This document shows, piece after piece, positions 54,053-64,000 of a stretch of 64,000 nt of DNA. A program made the position numbers and the translations under genes. The stretch's first letter is position 1. Every line of letters begins with the position of its first letter. The DNA lies in NCBI GenBank assembly GCA_914767715.1, contig OU612075.1:16246001-16310000 (forward strand), written 5' to 3'. The notes beneath the pieces were generated by a model. The model was given only the letters and a program-made list of their open reading frames with translations. It was not told the origin of the DNA and ran no database searches. This stretch comes from Membranipora membranacea (Eukaryota; Bryozoa; Gymnolaemata; Cheilostomatida; Membraniporidae).

Positions 54053-56250
54053 GATGGTATTGTGTATTATCATTCATCATTCTGTTGACATCTATTAGAA
54101 GAATGCCTGGGATAGATTCCATAAAACCAGATACGGTCGGTTTTTCTTTTCTAACCCGGACATTTAATGGCTTTTGAGTTAAAGGTCGAGTTATCTATGC
54201 TTTTCACAGAAAGGGCTTCGCATCCGCAATGACACACTGTCTTAAAATTCTCTGGTAAATTCTTATTAAGCATTTCATGTATTCATGAAGTGAATTACTT
54301 ATAAAAAGAAGTAACTAGAAGAAAATTATCCAAATAATTATTTCCTTGATTGCGTTCAAGGATTACCTCAATGCTTTGCGGCAGCACCCATTGAAGGATC
54401 TTGGGATATGTCATGCGGCCATCTCATTCTCATTTGGGAAATGGCAGGACTGATACACAGTTGTGCTTGGTTTTGATTGGGCGCTGAATTGGTGTTTATT
54501 TTGCTGACCTTGCTTCTGTCATAAATGAAAAAGAATTAAGTAGAGAGAAAAAAATCTTAGAATTATCAATCAATTTTTTTCTCCTTAAGAATCTATAATA
54601 AGGATGGTCAAAGATCGATGAGCTCGTTCAGCGGTCCTCTTATTGGGGAAAGAGTTTTAAACACTTTAAATAGAAGAGGTTTACCTAACTTGTGCATTCT
54701 CATAATGTTGAGCATGATAGTCATGAAATTTTGGGAAATAATTCTCCTAATAATTTTCCTTTGAGCTCACATAATCTGCATTATGAAATGCTCCTTCATA
54801 CCCTTGTCATTGTGTACTATGGGTAGTATCATAATTTTCCTAAAGATAACTTATATTTGTCCAATTTTGATTTGTTTAACCTGTTCATTACAAACTGTTG
54901 TAGATAACGAGATGCAAAATTTTGTTCGAGGTTGAGAATTTAGGCGGCTAAACCGGGTTGAGGATGCTGTACTGTTCCCATAAGCCCATTCTGGTGTGCG
55001 GATCAGTTTTGAGGACAAGGTAATGATAGTCTCAATGACCACTGCTTGTAGATTAGCCGATGTGTTTGCTCTGAGGTGATTAGCTGTCGGATGGAAAGAG
55101 AGAGTCAATGCAAGGTTCCTGAATAAAACCGAGCGAGATAAACAGTGTAAGTGAATCTGAATTACTTTCAAATCACTATGATACCCATAGGTACTTTCAG
55201 GAAAGTACCATCTGACCTGGCACTGGCTCCTTCCCAAGCACCAGCCAATCAGAGCCAACGCATTGGCAACTTGTAGATGTACCCATGTATCTACAGTCAA
55301 TTGTCGTAAATACTTGCTGATCATGGGATTTTGAATCACGCTACCGCAACCAATTAATGTCCTGAAATCTTAGGACAAGTTTCTGATGACTATTAATCCG
55401 TTCTTAGAAACATGCTTTGAATTTTAGACACTAGCTAGGTTTTCATTTAATGATAAACTCCAAGGAATGGTTCCAGTTATGACTTTTTTCAGGGAAAACT
55501 GTCGCATTGACTTCTGAAATACTGGATTAGTTTGGTGCCCTGCCAAAGCTCATCTTTGTTAATACATTATGCTAGAGATTACTTAGAAAATTGATTACAT
55601 GACAAATTGTGAATGCCCATACTGGAGTGAAACAGCTATATAGTGGGTTCTACAATGATGAAGCTACAATTCTTGAGCTTCGAATTAAAATTAATTTTCA
55701 TACTAAGAAGATCTAAACCAACAACAAAGACAACCTGCTGTCTTGCCGCTATAAATGGTGTACTATCGTAAATCAACAATTGGAAGGTAATCAATCAACT
55801 GGGAGTTACATTTGATGACATAGCCTTAATAATTTCCATGAGATATTGCGATCATCCCATGTTGTAGAAGGTACGGCACAAGCTTGAGGCCCATTTTACA
55901 GATTCTTAATGTCTTCAGAGCCATTATTTGGGATCCTTAATAAATCGCTTCCGCTTGATAGTGTATATTAAGTTAATCTCTATCATCACGTAAGCGCAGC
56001 ATAGCGATGGAACATTTATGACACTATACGCTGGAACTCATCAATCATTCTGGTTACCAGTAACCAATATAAATCCGCCATCCTGATATGACGGGGCGGA
56101 TTCATGGCACCCTTAATATGCTGCATGCCGACAGGGATAGCATTGTCATTGTCTGTTTCAATAAGCAGGAATGGGGGGAGGGTTCGGAGTTACATTAGGC
56201 AACTGTAATCACCAGTGAGCTATTCTTAGAGTCAGGATCGCATTTAACAA
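54053..56250. other. 5' flank of zinc-finger gene copy C
   Basis: It matches unit B from about 33540 with a roughly 415-bp deletion near 54640. It contains the 162-codon antisense frame (54851-55339) and, at 56064-56075, the CCAAT/TATA-like element. No supported gene. Confidence 0.6.
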
Positions 56251-56281
56251 ATGAAAGGACAACAATCACAACGCAAGCTCA

Positions 56282-56307
<26 letters not shown>
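56251..56307 (+). promoter_or_regulatory. overlapping upstream ORF, copy C
   Basis: Eighteen codons overlap the main ATG at 56282 in another frame, ending at TGA 56305-56307, as in copy A. Confidence 0.4.
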
Positions 56308-61752
<5,445 letters not shown>

Positions 61753-62841
61753 ATTTGATTTTGAACTAATTTAATTTTTTGTAAATATAAACATGTACAT
61801 AATATTTTTGCTGAAGACCTCTATAAAATACTATTTCTTTTTTAATAACTGTTTGCCCTCATTTCTGTTAGAGAATACTTTCTATTATACTGTCTTCCGC
61901 ACTCCGTACTTTGAATGAAGGTGAAACAAATTATGGTCATGAGGATGGACAATACCCATATTTTTGATGATTTGATTTTAAATTTGATATGTTTGACCAC
62001 ATTACTTGGTATTCTCCGAAAGAATGCAATTACCGCTTCAGGAATATTTTTATAGTGGTCAGCCCTCAGATTGTAGGCCATGGTATAACGTGACATCATG
62101 ATAAATGTTCTCATAAAATAGTTTCATCATCACGTACTAACACATCGAATACTACATCGCATGTATGTAGTTTTGAAACATGGGTCTAACTTGGAGTTAT
62201 GATTTCACAGTTCTATTATGGAAGTGTCAAAGATCATAATTGCAAGGACTTGCAAAGTCAACAAACCATTGTCAATAATATGTATGTACAGGTAATTTGG
62301 AATAGGAATATGGAATATGCTCATGACTAAAATTGATAGCTAAAGCTATAATTGAGCAAATTATGAACGAGTACAAAAAGGAAGGTGGTATGGTGCAGCA
62401 CATGTGTGATATACTAAATACAAGGATTGATGAGACTCAGATACTATCATGGTCCATAGGTTATCTATATCCTATGACTACGTGTTATAATAAATTTAAT
62501 ATACATAGATTATAACATTCAGATGAACGGACGCTGCTGTAGCGGACAGAGGTTACATCTTAAATATGGATGGCTATCGGTGCAACAAGTAGTTCCAGCT
62601 CTAGCAACATGACAATGATGACAAAATGTGTATATCACTACCCTGACAATTATTGATGGCCAACTGTGCCTCGACTGCACCGGCGGCTTGGCCACCGTCG
62701 AGCTCATTGGCCACCGTTGGGCACGTTGGCCAAACACACCACCACATCACCCAACTCTAGCTTCCAACAACACGCTAAAAAGAGCGTCCGCTGCCCAACA
62801 AATTCAAGCACTACAAAACAACCGACTGCCAAACAAATAAT
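61753..62841. other. 3' flank of copy C and right spacer
   Basis: 61753-62140 matches the 3' flank of copy A. Beyond it the sequence is unique. 62655-62840 is unusually C-rich and open in two frames (for example GGLATVELIGHRWARW) but without a recognised motif; it could be retroelement or exon debris. Confidence 0.45.
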
Positions 62842-63170
62842 CTTCGGGTATAAAAACCAAAATAATAAACCAGATAAATTTAGACATCGGCCTATGTCTA
62901 ATTAACCCATCACCTCAGCCGGCCTGCATTGACCAGCGACTGACCTGCATGGCTGGAATATCTGGCCCAACCAACACGGAATCCTCAAAAGTGTTTGCCT
63001 CACCTTTCCATTTGTCCCATTATTCATTTCAAGGCAATACACCAAGGAAAAGCAAATTTCCACATGTTCAAGGACTACCCTACTCATTTTCGCCTAAAAG
63101 CTGCAAAAGCAGTAATGCCAATATTGATGTTCATTCACAAATAAATGATGATGATATTTTTGAATGGTGA
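62842..63170 (+). CDS. candidate terminal exon, unknown protein
   Basis: An open frame of 109 codons, including TGA at 63168-63170, has a protein-like composition. The convincing part starts after the acceptor-like CATCACCTCAG (exon start about 62921) and continues through MAGISGPTNTESSKVFAS to a Ser-rich region and the acidic end INDDDIFEW. AATAAA occurs about 255 bp downstream (63427). No family is recognised. The upstream part of the frame has many ATA/AAT codons and is probably intron. It is not part of the array and has no copy in the other units. Confidence 0.4.
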
Positions 63171-64000
63171 TGGCTAACTGATGGCACTACAGCTGATTAT
63201 CCCTGAAATCTCTTTTACCTATCCCCATTCAATTATTTGCAGTAGTGCCTTCCATGTTTATAATTTACAAGTTAGATGCAGTAATTTACATTGGCAATAG
63301 CTTGTTCGAATTTATAGTAGACAATTAATCCCTCAATTACAGAATCAAACTATTGAATATCAGCATGAATCGATGATGCGGCAGACAGTCAAAATTTGGT
63401 TTCATTGTTTCACATGTGATAATCTAAATAAATCAGAATGATAAACATGACTGAGCTAAAAATAGTGCAACCAGATTTTACCTTGTGAATTTCATGAATT
63501 CTCCCAAGAAATAAGCCTTATTTATATTCGGCATATTAAATGTCAATACAGAGTGTTGAGATTAGGATATTTCATGGAAGGAATTTTGTTATTACACAAC
63601 TGGAGCAGGGCTTATGAGTGATAATACCTACATAATGCATGCCAGAGGCAATATATCGCTGAGCCATCACTAATAAACCGAACTCACATTGGTGCACAAA
63701 TACACTCCTTATCTAGTGAAGATTGCCTCAATCTATATTGAATTAGGCCGGTAATGCATTGTACAAACTATCTGACAATGTTTGTGGTTTTCTCTTGTAC
63801 CAACAATGATTTGGGATACCTAGCTTAATTGGTGTTGACAATTACCCACACAGTTTTCTGAGGTACCTGTCCAAGACTTACAGGTCAATGGTGATCATTA
63901 CTGGTCCATGAAAAGAAAGCAAACAGCAATACAATATTTTGAGCTTCCTGCAGCTACTCTAAAAAGAGGTTAAGAGCAGGTGACCTTCAGTATCCGTTCA
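63171..64000. other. right-end sequence, no supported gene
   Basis: Unique AT-rich sequence without open frames, repeats or element ends that I can support. Confidence 0.5.

Overview
This window reads as nuclear DNA of an invertebrate animal. It is AT-rich, its genes are split by GT-AG introns, and it carries BEL/Pao, LINE, hAT-type and TTAA-type mobile elements but no bacterial gene organisation. The recurring word taggcctac and the mix of elements would fit an invertebrate deuterostome such as an echinoderm or hemichordate, but that placement is an inference from general impression only.

The backbone is a tandem array of three paralogous genes, all on the + strand. Each encodes a five-finger C2H2 zinc-finger protein of about 335 residues, with an N-terminal exon carrying two PxDLS/PxNLS-type CtBP-binding motifs. 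Copy A spans 18149-24268, copy B 36083-42079 and copy C 56282-61752. Each has five coding exons with identical phases, and all three frames are open across the predicted splices. The genes sit in larger repeated units made of a segment a (1-8856 in unit A, 49353-52935 in unit C), a segment b (10662-13340 and 13957-15711 in A, 31252-32930 in B, 52960-54052 in C) and a segment c that holds the gene. Unit B lacks segment a and loses homology at its last coding codons. The window begins inside unit A, so the array may extend to the left.

Because the units are alignable by eye, several insertions have an empty site in a sister unit. A 662-bp hAT-like MITE (1836-2497) has an 8-bp duplication. A 5.0-kb TTAA-flanked element (2740-7785) contains a 5'-truncated, doubly interrupted BEL/Pao pol fragment bracketed by inverted copies of a hairpin. 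A 5'-truncated LINE lies at 11600-12662. A second TTAA-flanked fold-back element (29903-30538) encloses tRNA-like A and B boxes. Two copy-specific inverted duplications (14262-14352 and 41388-41548) look like template-switch events.

The spacers between units (24641-31251 and 42080-49352) are mostly without recognisable genes. The second spacer starts, directly at the break in unit B homology, with a spliced-looking but frame-broken gene relic (42080-43092). Other weak coding candidates are an antisense ORF with a ZAD-like CxxC segment (10095-10460) and a probable terminal exon near the right end (62842-63170). Functions of the array genes are inferred only: nuclear DNA-binding repressors recruiting CtBP would fit the motifs.
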